The notes under the pieces are model-generated. The model was not told the DNA's origin and did no database searches. It saw only the letters and a list, made by a program, of their open reading frames with translations. A program made the translations under genes and the position numbers. This document shows, in pieces, positions 27,220 to 37,818 of a DNA stretch of 64,000 bases (its first letter is position 1; each line of letters opens with the position of its first letter). This DNA comes from Dokdonella sp. (GTDB lineage Bacteria; Pseudomonadota; Gammaproteobacteria; Xanthomonadales; Rhodanobacteraceae): the NCBI GenBank assembly GCA_024707225.1, contig JANQAE010000003.1, forward strand, positions 496,001 to 560,000, written 5' to 3'.

Positions 27220-28614
27220 CTATGCGCCGCTGGCGCCGGGACGACCGGGTCGGGCATCGACGAAGTATGCACCGGGCGGCCGCGGTGCAGCGTCCTGCGC
27301 CGGCCGCGCGGCGAGCGCGAGGATCGCCGCGAGCACCGAGGCCAGACAGCTCCAGCCGAGGTAGCGCAGTTCGGCCGAGGGCGCCAGCAGCGGATACGGC
27401 AGCGCGTACAGCCAGGCGCTGGCCAGCAGCCACAGCGCCGCCGTCGCCGGGCGCCGCGCGCGGCGCCGCCAGGCCAGCGGCGCGGCGGCCAGGCCGATCA
27501 GCAGATACGGCCAGACCGCGAACACCGCGGTCGGACGCCAGGCCTCGACCCAGCGCATCAGCGCGCGATGCGCCGCGCCGTCGTTCGGCGCCACCGGCGG
27601 GTTGTCGCGATAGCCGATCTGCGCGTCGACGTACAGCAGGGTCGCCGGCCATTCGCGCGGCTGGGTGCCGAACAAGGCGCGCGTGACGCGCCAGCGATGC
27701 GCGAGATATGCGGCCGGATCGGCCAGGATCGCGGCGAACCAGGTCTCGCGCAGCACGCGCAGATCCTCGGCGGGCCACTCGCCGAGCGGATCGCGGATGC
27801 CGCTGCGATTGTTCTGCAGCATCGCGGTGACGCTCCACGGCCGCGACACCTCGGCGAGCTCGGCGACGTCGAGCGTCGGCCCGACGCTGAAGGCCGGCAG
27901 CAGCACGCGGCCGCTCGCGATCGACAGCGCGGCCAAGTCGCCCTGCGCGAGGATCGGCCACAGCGGCACGTGACTGCGCGCCTGGCGATTGATCGCGTTC
28001 ACCGCCGCGAGCAGCGCCGCCAGCGTCAGCAGGCCGGTGCCGACGCGGCGGCCGACACCGCCGCGCGGCCAGGCCAGCCAGGCCCAGACCGCGACGACCG
28101 GCGCGACCGCGAGCACGGCGTTGTGGCGCATGCCCAGCGCATACAGCAGCACCGGCGGCACCGCCCACAGCGCCGCGCGCCGTCCCGCCTGCGCCTGGGC
28201 CAGCAGACCACAGGCCAGCAGCAGCGCGCCGAACATGCCCACATCGGTCCAGACGTGGCCGCGCAGCACCAGCACGATCGGCAGCGCGCCGCAGGCGATC
28301 AGCGCGATGCGCCAGGCGGTGCCGATACGCAGGCCGCCGGCCAGCAGCGCCAGGCCCGACCAGAACATCGCCAGATGCAGCGCGAACACCGGTCCCGGCC
28401 CCGCATAGAGCCGGTCGGTGATCCGCCACAGCGCGATCAGCGTCGGCGACGCGACGTCGGTGACGGTCTCGCCGCGCGCCTGCCACCACGCGTAGGCCGA
28501 GTCGAACGACATCTGGCCGGGCCAGTACAGCGCCCAGTCGATCGCGAAACCGAGCGCGGCCAGCAGCCACGGCAGAACCGCCCACGGCGTCCGCGCCGCC
28601 GCCGCGTGCGGCAT
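27220..28614 (-). CDS. Polytopic membrane protein, possibly glycosyltransferase-like
   Basis: A 464-residue protein with about ten membrane helices. An N-terminal helix is followed by a periplasmic loop (YWPGQMSFDSAYAWWQA) with an acidic residue, as in the first loop of GT-C glycosyltransferases and related DUFs, then WRITDRLYAGPGPVFALHLA. A hydrophilic central loop (SIASGRVLLPAF...TLLYVDAQIGYRDN) precedes the last helices. It could transfer a lipid-linked sugar, but no catalytic motif can be claimed. ATG 28614 is the first start after the bioD stop; an upstream frame would overlap bioD. bioD lies 11 bases upstream. Confidence 0.7.
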   Translation of the reverse strand: MPHAAAARTPWAVLPWLLAALGFAIDWALYWPGQMSFDSAYAWWQARGETVTDVASPTLIALWRITDRLYAGPGPVFALHLAMFWSGLALLAGGLRIGTAWRIALIACGALPIVLVLRGHVWTDVGMFGALLLACGLLAQAQAGRRAALWAVPPVLLYALGMRHNAVLAVAPVVAVWAWLAWPRGGVGRRVGTGLLTLAALLAAVNAINRQARSHVPLWPILAQGDLAALSIASGRVLLPAFSVGPTLDVAELAEVSRPWSVTAMLQNNRSGIRDPLGEWPAEDLRVLRETWFAAILADPAAYLAHRWRVTRALFGTQPREWPATLLYVDAQIGYRDNPPVAPNDGAAHRALMRWVEAWRPTAVFAVWPYLLIGLAAAPLAWRRRARRPATAALWLLASAWLYALPYPLLAPSAELRYLGWSCLASVLAAILALAARPAQDAAPRPPGAYFVDARPGRPGASGA

Positions 28615-28625
28615 CGTCCCCGCCC

Positions 28626-29291
28626 TCAACGCAGCGGCCCCAAGTCGAGCAGCGGCTGCGGATGCCCGTCCGGTGCATGGTCGAGCACGCCGAGCAGCGG
28701 CGCCGGCAGACGTTCGCGCAGGCAGTCCAGTGTCGCCTCGGCGCGCGCCATCTGCGGATCGATGCGATTGGCGATCCAACCGGCCAGCACGCAGCCGTCG
28801 GCGGCGATCGCGCGCGCGCTCAGCAGGGCGTGGCTGATCGCGCCCAGGCGCAGGCCGACGACCAGCACCACCGGCAGGCGCAGCGCGCGGGCCAGATCGG
28901 CCTGCATCAGATCGTCGGCGAACGGCGCCATCCAGCCACCGGCGCCTTCGACGACGACGAACGGCGCCTGCGCGGCGAGCCGCTCGAACGCCGAGCGCAG
29001 CGGATCGAGCGCGACGCGCACGCCGGCATCGGCGGCCGCGACGTGCGGCGCGATCGGCTCGGCGAACGCGTACGGATTGACGTCGGCATAGGCGGGCGTG
29101 GGCAGGCTCGCCGCGAGCAGCGCTTCGGCATCCTCGTTGCGCCAGCCCTCGGCGGTGCGGCGGCAGCCGCTGGCGACCGGCTTCATGCCGACCGCGCGGC
29201 AGCCGGCAGCGGCCAGCGCCTCGAGCAGGGCCACGCTGGCGACGGTCTTGCCGACACCGGTGTCGGTCCCGGTCACGAAACAGCCGCTCAC
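28626..29291 (-). CDS. bioD: Dethiobiotin synthetase BioD
   Basis: A 221-residue enzyme making dethiobiotin from 7,8-diaminopelargonate, CO2 and ATP in biotin synthesis. P-loop GTDTGVGKT (residues 8-16), Lys/Ser motif MKPVASGC, the substrate segment ...NPYAFAEPIAPHVAA and VVEGAGGWMAPF are all present. The start is a GTG at 29291 whose GTGA overlaps the stop of the upstream TMEM175-family gene. No other biotin gene is near, so bioD stands outside a bio operon here. Confidence 0.93.
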   Translation of the reverse strand: MSGCFVTGTDTGVGKTVASVALLEALAAAGCRAVGMKPVASGCRRTAEGWRNEDAEALLAASLPTPAYADVNPYAFAEPIAPHVAAADAGVRVALDPLRSAFERLAAQAPFVVVEGAGGWMAPFADDLMQADLARALRLPVVLVVGLRLGAISHALLSARAIAADGCVLAGWIANRIDPQMARAEATLDCLRERLPAPLLGVLDHAPDGHPQPLLDLGPLR

Positions 29292-30043
29292 GGCGCGAGC
29301 GGGCCGTGGCGCGCCAGGATGCGCCGGTGCTGGATCGGCATCAGCAGCTGCACCAGATGCAGGCCGAAGAAGATGCAGCCCGGCAGCGCGACCGTCCACG
29401 GCACGCCGGGGATCATCGGCAGCCAGGCCGTCAGCGCGAGCGAGATCAGCGCGAACAGCGGAATGACCGCCCAGCGCAGCATCGCGTAGCGGGTCAGGTC
29501 GCGCTCCAGCGCGTCCAGCCCGATCCGCTCGCGCAGCCGCCAGGCATGCACGTAGAGCAGGCAGCTGACCAGACCCATCGACCCGAACGCCAGCGCGAAC
29601 ACCGCGAACATCAGGCGCAGATCCGACAGGGTCGACAGCGCGAACTTGGCCGGCAGCCAGCCGTTGCTGACCCAGCTGAACAATGCGTCGAACACCATCC
29701 GCAGCGGGTAGATGAAGATCAGCACCAGGAACACCAGCAGCAGGCTCAGGCGCTGGCTCTGGCGATCGTCCAGGCCGTAGCGCCGGCTCCAGTCGGCGTG
29801 GCCGCGCCAGAACAGCGCGATCAGCAGGAAGCTCGCCGCGTACGACGGAATCGCCTTCAGCGCCAGCTTCAACGCGTCGATGCTGTCGGGAATCTCGTCG
29901 ATCGAGATCACCATCAGCGTGATCGCGAACGCGAACGCCGCGTCGACGAAGGCCTCGATGCGGGTGACCTCCGCGCCGCGCTGCAGGAAACCGTCCTCGT
30001 GCCGGATCGCGACGGCTGCGCCGCCGGAACGCGCGCGGATCAT
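29288..30043 (-). CDS. TMEM175/DUF1211-family membrane protein (copy 1)
   Basis: A 251-residue protein with six predicted helices. The first helix carries RIEAFVDAAFAFAITLMVIS, the signature position of prokaryotic TMEM175 potassium channels (usually RxxxFSD), but with Val for Ser. Helix 2 region IALFWRGHADWSRRYG also fits (F/LFW...H). The C-terminal half is longer than in most bacterial TMEM175 proteins (about 200 residues). ATG 30043 overlaps the stop of the paralogous gene upstream (ATGA), and the stop overlaps bioD, making a three-gene overlapping run. Ion transport is inferred only from family. Confidence 0.78.
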   Translation of the reverse strand: MIRARSGGAAVAIRHEDGFLQRGAEVTRIEAFVDAAFAFAITLMVISIDEIPDSIDALKLALKAIPSYAASFLLIALFWRGHADWSRRYGLDDRQSQRLSLLLVFLVLIFIYPLRMVFDALFSWVSNGWLPAKFALSTLSDLRLMFAVFALAFGSMGLVSCLLYVHAWRLRERIGLDALERDLTRYAMLRWAVIPLFALISLALTAWLPMIPGVPWTVALPGCIFFGLHLVQLLMPIQHRRILARHGPLAP

Positions 30044-30765
30044 GCCGCGGCCGTCCGCGCCGCGCGGCGCGCGGCGGCCTGCGAGACCGGCCAGGCCAGA
30101 TTCATCGCGACATAGACGATGCCGGGCAGGCCGTGCACCCAGGAGCGCTCGGCCGGCAGCAGACCGGCGATCAGTACCGATACCAGGCCGGTCGCGATCG
30201 CGACCCCGCCGACCGCGACGTTGGCCGCGATGTCGGCGGCGCGCTCGGGCGTCGGCCGGCCGTCGCGCGCGGCGATCCAGTACAAGCCGACGATGCACAG
30301 CCACATCGCCGACCAGCCGAGGCCGTAGACGCGATAGACCAGGACCAGATCGCCGAGCGAGTCGATGCGCGTGGCCGACGGCAGCCAGCCGCCCGACAGC
30401 GTCGTCATCGCCGCCGAGAACACGATCTTGAGCGGATAGACGTAGATCAGCACCAGGAACACCAGCACGAGGCTGAGCAGCGTCACCGCGAGCCGCTCGC
30501 TGCCGTAGCGGCGGCTCCAGCGCGCGTGCTGGTACCAGAACATCGCGATCACCGCGAAGCTCAGCGCGAACGCCGGCACGCCCTTGAGCGCGGCGGTCAG
30601 GTCGTCGATGCTCTCCGGGATCGTGTCGATCGAGATCACCAGCAGCGTCAGCGCGAACGCGAACGCGGCGTCGACGAAGGCCTCCAGCCGGGTCGGCTGC
30701 GCGCTGCGGCCGGATGCGGCGGGATCGGTCGTAGCGGCGGTCGGCGGTGCGGTCGGCACGGACAT
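30040..30765 (-). CDS. TMEM175/DUF1211-family membrane protein (copy 2)
   Basis: A 241-residue paralogue of the next gene, with the same opening signature RLEAFVDAAFAFALTLLVIS and the same loop IDTIPESIDDLTAALKGVPA (copy 1: IDEIPDSIDALKLALKAIPS). YQHARWSRRYG is also shared. Six helices are predicted. The two adjacent genes clearly arose by duplication and have since diverged. Bacterial TMEM175 channels are tetramers of single-repeat subunits; two unlike subunits encoded side by side could form a hetero-oligomer (inference). It is divergent from the methionine sulfoxide reductase gene. Confidence 0.78.
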   Translation of the reverse strand: MSVPTAPPTAATTDPAASGRSAQPTRLEAFVDAAFAFALTLLVISIDTIPESIDDLTAALKGVPAFALSFAVIAMFWYQHARWSRRYGSERLAVTLLSLVLVFLVLIYVYPLKIVFSAAMTTLSGGWLPSATRIDSLGDLVLVYRVYGLGWSAMWLCIVGLYWIAARDGRPTPERAADIAANVAVGGVAIATGLVSVLIAGLLPAERSWVHGLPGIVYVAMNLAWPVSQAAARRAARTAAA

Positions 30766-30839
30766 CGGCGAAGCTTAGCAAGCGGCCGCCCGATCCGCGT
30801 ACACTCTCCCGTTCCGTGCACACCGGTTCCGACCACGCG

Positions 30840-31324
30840 ATGTTCGCAGCCCGTCCCCTGTCCGGCAGCAAGGCCGACCAGTACGCCGAACTGGCCGACC
30901 AGGCACGCGCGCTGCTGCACGGCGAGCGCGACCGGATCGCCAATGCGGCCAACTTCGCCGCCCTGGTCTGGCACGCCGTGCCGGCGATCAACTGGTGCGG
31001 CTTCTACTTCTTCGACGGCCGCGAACTGGTCGTCGGTCCGTTCCAGGGCAAGCCCGCCTGCGTGCGCATCGCACTGGGCAAGGGCGTGTGCGGAACGCGG
31101 CGGCGACCGGCGCGACCCAGGTGGTCGACGACGTGCACGCGTTTCCGGGCCACATCGCCTGCGACGCCGACTCGCGCTCGGAGATCGTCGTGCCGCTGAT
31201 CCGCGACGGCCGCCTGATCGGCGTCTGGGACGTGGACAGTCCCGAACCGTCGCGCTTCGACGCGACCGACCGCGCCGGCATGGAACGCCTCTGCGACCTC
31301 TTCATCGCGTCGCTCGGCGACTGA
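30840..31324 (+). CDS. msrC: Free methionine-(R)-sulfoxide reductase (GAF domain), frameshifted
   Basis: A single GAF domain reducing free Met-(R)-sulfoxide. Hallmarks are PAINWCGFYFF, VVGPFQGKPACVRI, GKGVCGT and, after the break, VVDDVHAFPGHIACD and SRSEIVVPL; the catalytic Cys residues lie in ACVRI, VCGT and HIACD. The frame breaks at about 31097: GGAACG-CGGCGGCGACC lacks one G compared with the expected GGA ACG GCG GCG GCG ACC (GTAAAT). With that base the product is 161 residues, the normal length. ATG 30840. Read literally, the sequence gives a truncated protein missing the third Cys. Confidence 0.88.
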
Positions 31325-31352
31325 CCGCGCGGCCCAACTGCCCGGGGACATC

Positions 31353-31766
31353 ATGGCCAACGAGAAAATCCGCAACGTCGGACCCAAATCGGCCGCCTGG
31401 CTGCGCCAGGTCGGCGTGCGCACGCTGGAGGATCTGCAGCGGATCGGCCCGGTCGAGGCGTTTCTCAAGACCAAGCGCGCCGGCTTCCGGCCCAGCCTGA
31501 ACCTGCTGTACTCGATGGCCGGCGCCCTGGCCGACTGCCACTGGACCGACCTCGACGAGGCCGACAAGCAGGCGCTGATCGCCGACCTGGAAGCCGCCGA
31601 GGCGGCCAACCCGATCCGCAACCGCTGGGAGAAGGGCGCGCAGCGCAGCGCGCAGCGCGACGGCGACGGCTCGCCGGCGCAGGCCGCCGCGGAGGACGGC
31701 GACGGCTTCGGCGACGGCGACAGCGGCGTGCGCGAGCTGACCGGCACGCACAGCGACTTCGACTGA
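31353..31766 (+). CDS. TfoX/Sxy C-terminal domain protein
   Basis: A 137-residue protein. Residues 4-80 (KIRNVGPKSAAWLRQVGVRT, IGPVEAFLKTKRAGFRPSLN, LLYSMAGALADCHW) match the C-terminal helix-hairpin-helix-like domain of TfoX/Sxy, a competence regulator in Haemophilus and Vibrio. The N-terminal TfoX domain is absent, as in many stand-alone bacterial members. The tail is Asp/Gly-rich and probably disordered. It starts 28 bases after the methionine sulfoxide reductase gene, so both may share a transcript. A role in competence is not shown. Confidence 0.8.
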   Translation: MANEKIRNVGPKSAAWLRQVGVRTLEDLQRIGPVEAFLKTKRAGFRPSLNLLYSMAGALADCHWTDLDEADKQALIADLEAAEAANPIRNRWEKGAQRSAQRDGDGSPAQAAAEDGDGFGDGDSGVRELTGTHSDFD

Positions 31767-31878
31767 CCCGGCGCGGCCGGCACTCGGCTTGGATCGCGGC
31801 CGAGCGCCGAGTTGCCCGGTGCGGCCGCCGCATGCCGCCGCGATGGCCGCGCCAGGCCCGCGCACGCAGATTTCGCGG

Positions 31879-31907
31879 TGCAGCAAGCCGGCCGGTGGGG
31901 CTATAAT
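31879..31907 (+). promoter_or_regulatory. Candidate sigma-70 promoter of sucA-sucB-lpdA
   Basis: A perfect -10 box TATAAT (31902-31907) stands out in otherwise GC-rich DNA, 91 bases before the sucA GTG. With a 17-base spacer the -35 would be TGCAGC (31879-31884), a poor match, so the promoter may need an activator. Confidence 0.5.
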
Positions 31908-31997
31908 CCCAAGGTTTCAAGCAGCGGCCTTGCCCTGCCGGCTTCCGCCCCCACTCCGACTCCACGCCCGTCCGGCCAAACCCACACGGTGTCACGC

Positions 31998-34891
31998 GTG
32001 ACCGCCAGCATTTTTCAGCAGTTTGCATCCACTTCTGCCCTCTCCGGCGGCAATGCGGCCTTCATCGAGGACCTCTACGAGGACTGGCTGCGCGATCCGG
32101 CCACCGTCGCGCCCGCCTGGCGCCAGTATTTCGACGGCCTCAAGGGCCGTGCGGCCGGCGACACGCCGCATTCGGATGCGATCGCGCGGATCGAGCAGGC
32201 GCAGAAGAGCGGCCCGCGCAGCGCCGGCGCCGGCGCCGCGCGGCACCGCGCACCGACGATGCGATCTCGCAGAAGCAGGCCGGCGTGCTGCGCCTGGTCA
32301 CGGCCTACCGTTCGCGCGGCCACCTCGCCGCCCGGCTCGATCCGCTCGACCTCGCCGGCACCTATTCCGGCGACGAACTCGAATCGCTCGGCCTGCTGCC
32401 GCGCCCGTCGGCGCCGGATCTGGACTACACGTTCCACGGCCTGACCGAGGCCGACCTCGACACCGAGTTCGAGACCAGCTCGGTCGCCGGTCCGCAGCGT
32501 CTGAAGCTGCGCCAGCTGGTCGCGCTGCTGAAGTCGACCTATGCCGGCAGCATCGGCGCCGAGTTCATGCACATCTCCGACGCCGAGCAGCGCCGCTGGG
32601 TGCACGAGCAGCTCGAGCGCGTCGGCGGCCGCTTCGCGCTGTCGACCGACGAGAAGAAGCATCTGCTCGAGAAGCTGGTCCAGGCCGACGGCCTGGAGCG
32701 CTATCTGCACACCAAGTACGTCGGCCAGAAGCGCTTCTCGCTCGAGGGCGGCGACAGCCTGATCCCGCTGCTCGACGAACTGGTCCGCCGCGGCGGCACC
32801 GGCGGCATGAAGGACATGGTCATCGGCATGGCCCACCGCGGCCGCCTCAACGTGCTCGTCAACATCCTCGGCAAGCCGCCGCAGAAACTGTTCGACGAGT
32901 TCGAGGGCCGCTACGACCATCCGGACGATCCGGCCCACTCGGGCGACGTGAAGTACCACATGGGCTTCAGCGCCAACGTCAAGACGCCGGGCCGCACCGT
33001 GCACCTGGCGCTGGCGTTCAATCCCTCGCATCTGGAGATCGTCGACCCGGTCGTCGCCGGCTCGGTGCGTGCGCGCCAGACCCATCGCGGCGACGCGACG
33101 CGCGAGCAGGTGGTGCCGGTCCTGATCCACGGCGACGCCGCGTTCGCCGGCCAGGGCGTGGTCATGGAGCTGTTCAACATGTCGCAGGCCGACGGCTTCA
33201 AGGTCGGCGGCACGATCCACATCGTCGTCAACAACCAGGTCGGCTTCACGATCTCCAACCCGCACGACGCGCGCTCGACGCTGTACTGCACCGACGTGGC
33301 CAAGATGGTCAACGCGCCGGTGTTCCACGTCAACGGCGACGATCCGGAAGCCGTGCTGTTCGTCGCGCGCCTGGCCTACGACTACCGCCAGAAGTTCAAG
33401 CGCGACGTCGTGATCGACCTGGTCTGCTATCGCCGCCACGGACACAACGAGGCCGACGAGCCGGCGGCCACGCAGCCGCTGATGTACCAGATCATCCGCA
33501 AGCGGCCGACGCTGCGCGAGCTCTACGGCAGGAAGCTGGTCGAGCAGAGCGTGATGACCGAGGACGGCGTCCAGGCCGTCGTCGACGGCTACCGCAAGCG
33601 GCTCGAGGAAGGCAATCCGATCGCCGGCGTCGACTCGGACTACTACGACGCGTTCGCGGTCGACTGGTCCAAGCATCTGGTCGGCGATCTCACCCAGGCC
33701 GTCGTGACCGGCGTCAGCCGCAAGGCGATGGCGACGCTCGGCGACAAGATCCTGCGCGTGCCCGAGAACGTGACGCTGCACCCGCGCGTCGCCAAGATCT
33801 ACGAGGACCGCGCCAAGATGGCCAGGGGCGAGCTGCCGCTGGACTGGGGCTTCGCCGAGAACATGGCCTACGCGACGATCGTCGCCGACGGCAACGACCT
33901 GCGCCTGGTCGGTCAGGACGCCGGCCGCGGCACGTTCTTCCACCGCCACGCGGTGCTGCACGACCAGAACAGCGGCCGGCGCTACACGCCGATCGACACG
34001 CTGCGCGACGACGACTCGGTCGAGATCATCGACTCGCTGCTCAGCGAGGAGGCCGTGATGGCCTTCGAGTACGGCTTCGCGACCGCCGAGCCGGAAACGC
34101 TGGTGATCTGGGAGGCGCAGTTCGGCGACTTCGCCAACGGCGCGCAGGTCGTGATCGACCAGTTCATCTCGTCCGGCGAGGCCAAGTGGGGCCGTCTGTG
34201 CGGCATCGTCCTGCTGCTGCCGCACGGCTACGAGGGGCAAGGTCCCGAGCATTCCTCGGCGCGCCTGGAGCGCTATCTGCAGCTGTGCGCGCTCGACAAC
34301 ATGCAGGTCTGCGTGCCGACCACGCCGGCGCAGATGTTCCACATGCTGCGCCGGCAGATGCTGCGCTCGTGCCGCAAGCCGCTGATCGTGATGACGCCCA
34401 AATCGCTGCTGCGCCACAAGCTGGCGGTCTCGACGCTGGACGATCTGGCCAACGGCAGCTTCCAGCTGGTCATTCCCGACAGCACCGCCAAGACCGCCAA
34501 GAAGGTCAAGCGTGCGGTGCTGTGCTCGGGCAAGGTCTACTACGACCTCGTCGAGGAAGCTGCCAAGCGCGAGATCGCCGACGTGGCGATCGTGCGCGTC
34601 GAGCAGCTCTATCCGTTCCCGCGCCCCGAAGTCTCGGCCGAGCTGGCCAGGTTCCCGGGTCTCAAGGAGGTCGTGTGGTGCCAGGAGGAGCCGATGAACC
34701 AGGGCGCCTGGTACCAGATCAAGCACCACTTCCAGGCGATCCTCGATCCGAAGATCGCGGTCGCCTATGCGGGCCGGCCGCGCTCGCCGGCGCCGGCCGC
34801 CGGTCATCTGAGCACCCACGTCGCCGAACAGGCCGCCCTGGTCGAACAGGCGCTGGCGCTGCCGCTCGGCAACGACTACGGGCTGGAATGA
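31998..34891 (+). CDS. sucA: 2-oxoglutarate dehydrogenase E1 component, frameshifted near the 5' end
   Basis: Thiamine-diphosphate E1 of the OGDH complex (2-oxoglutarate to succinyl-CoA). The N-terminus [19 protein letters not shown] binds E2. The core shows [38 protein letters not shown], ThDP motif [19 protein letters not shown]...[23 protein letters not shown] and C-terminal [20 protein letters not shown]. One G seems missing at about 32241 (GCCGCG-CGGCACC for GCCGCGGCGGCACC), breaking the frame near residue 81; restored, it reads ...[20 protein letters not shown]. Full product about 964 residues. GTG 31998 is preferred; GTG 31989 is an alternative. First gene of sucA-sucB-lpdA. Confidence 0.92.
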
Positions 34892-34970
34892 CCGCCCGCA
34901 CGCCGCAGCCGACGCAGACCGATCCTCCGTCCCGCCCTTCCATCCATCGCACGCCCCCAGGACGCACGTC

Positions 34971-36185
34971 ATGAGCCTTGAAGTCAAAGTTCCGGTCCTT
35001 CCCGAATCCGTGTCCGACGCGACGATCGCGACCTGGCACAAGAAGCCCGGCGACGCCGTCAAGCGCGACGAGAACCTCGTCGACCTGGAGACCGACAAGG
35101 TCGTCCTGGAAGTGCCGGCGACCGCCGACGGCGTGCTCAAGGAGATCCTCAAGCAGACCGGCGAGACCGTGACCAGCGGCGAGGTGCTCGGCATCGTGAT
35201 CGAGGGCGCCGCCGCCGAACCGGCCAAGGCCGCCCCGGCCGAGGCGCCGGCCAAGAGCGAAGGCAAGGCCGAGGCCGCCAAGTCCGCCGCGCCGGCCAAG
35301 TCCGCACCCGCCAAGGGCGTCGACGAGCTGTCGCCGGCCGGCCGCCGCGTCGCCACCGAGGAGAACATCGATCCGGCCAAGGTCGCCGGCACCGGCCGCG
35401 ACGGCCGCGTGACCAAGGAAGACCTGGTCAATCACGCCAAGGCGCCGGCCGCGGCCGCCGCGCCGGCCGCGGCGACGCCGGGCGCGCGCCCGGAAGAGCG
35501 CGTGCCGATGACGCGCATGCGCGCCAAGATCGCCGAGCGCCTGATGCTGTCGAAGAACTCGATCGCGATGCTGACCTCGTTCAACGAGATCAACCTCGCC
35601 AAGGTCGGCGCGTTGCGCAAGGAACTGGGCGAGCAGTTCGAGAAGACCAACGGCGTCAAGCTCGGCTACATGAGCTTCTTCGTCAAGGCGGCCGCCGAGG
35701 CGCTCAAGCGCCATCCGATCATCAACGCCTCGGTCGACGGCAACGACGTCATCTATCACGGCTATCAGGACATCTCCATCGCCGTGTCGACCGACAAGGG
35801 CCTGGTCACGCCGGTGCTGCGCGACGCGCAGAACATGAGCTTCGCCGACGTCGAGAAGGCGATCATCGGCTACGCCAAGAAGGCGCGCGAAGGCGGCCTG
35901 ACGCTGGACGATCTCGCCGGCGGCACGTTCACGATCACCAACGGCGGCACGTTCGGCTCGCTGTTCTCCACGCCGATCGTCAATCCGCCGCAGAGCGCGA
36001 TCCTCGGCATGCACGCGATCAAGGAGCGCGCGATCGTCGAGAACGGCCAGGTCGTCGCCGCGCCGATGATGTACGTCGCGATCAGCTACGACCACCGCAT
36101 CATCGACGGCAAGGACGCGGTGCTGTTCCTGGTCGACATCAAGAACCAGCTCGAGAATCCGCACCGCATGCTGGTCGGCATCTGA
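34971..36185 (+). CDS. sucB: Dihydrolipoamide succinyltransferase (OGDH E2)
   Basis: A 404-residue E2 subunit. Lipoyl domain with lipoyl-lysine Lys43 in [11 protein letters not shown], Ala/Pro/Lys-rich linker, E3/E1-binding domain ([33 protein letters not shown] region) and the 2-oxoacid acyltransferase domain with [22 protein letters not shown]-like [17 protein letters not shown] and catalytic His in [14 protein letters not shown]. It forms the 24-mer core receiving succinyl from SucA. It follows sucA by 79 bases with AGGA upstream of the ATG. Normal length. Confidence 0.96.
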   Translation: MSLEVKVPVLPESVSDATIATWHKKPGDAVKRDENLVDLETDKVVLEVPATADGVLKEILKQTGETVTSGEVLGIVIEGAAAEPAKAAPAEAPAKSEGKAEAAKSAAPAKSAPAKGVDELSPAGRRVATEENIDPAKVAGTGRDGRVTKEDLVNHAKAPAAAAAPAAATPGARPEERVPMTRMRAKIAERLMLSKNSIAMLTSFNEINLAKVGALRKELGEQFEKTNGVKLGYMSFFVKAAAEALKRHPIINASVDGNDVIYHGYQDISIAVSTDKGLVTPVLRDAQNMSFADVEKAIIGYAKKAREGGLTLDDLAGGTFTITNGGTFGSLFSTPIVNPPQSAILGMHAIKERAIVENGQVVAAPMMYVAISYDHRIIDGKDAVLFLVDIKNQLENPHRMLVGI

Positions 36186-37739
<1,554 letters not shown>

Positions 37740-37743
37740 TCGA

Positions 37744-37772
37744 CGCGGCCGCCGGCATGCCCGGCGGCCGCG
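37744..37772. terminator. Strong GC hairpin after lpdA
   Basis: CGCGGCCGCCGG / CCGGCGGCCGCG, a perfect 12-bp stem with the loop CATGC, begins 5 bases after the lpdA stop. It lies in the 79-base gap between convergent genes; there is no T tract. Confidence 0.55.
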
Positions 37773-37782
37773 GTCACTCCCG

Positions 37783-37811
37783 GACGGGCGCGGCGTCGAG
37801 CCGCGCCCGTC
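37783..37811. terminator. Second strong hairpin between lpdA and the S9 peptidase gene
   Basis: GACGGGCGCGGC / GCCGCGCCCGTC, a perfect 12-bp stem with loop GTCGA, sits 11 bases after the first hairpin and is followed on the plus strand by TGCGTTTCT. The pair probably ends both convergent transcripts. Confidence 0.6.
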
Positions 37812-37818
37812 TGCGTTT

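Noticed and set aside
32075-35431. Very long open frame (over 1,100 codons) on the minus strand opposite sucA-sucB
   Set aside because: It is the antisense shadow of two certain genes in GC-rich DNA; the implied protein is Arg/Val/Asp repetitive with no motif.
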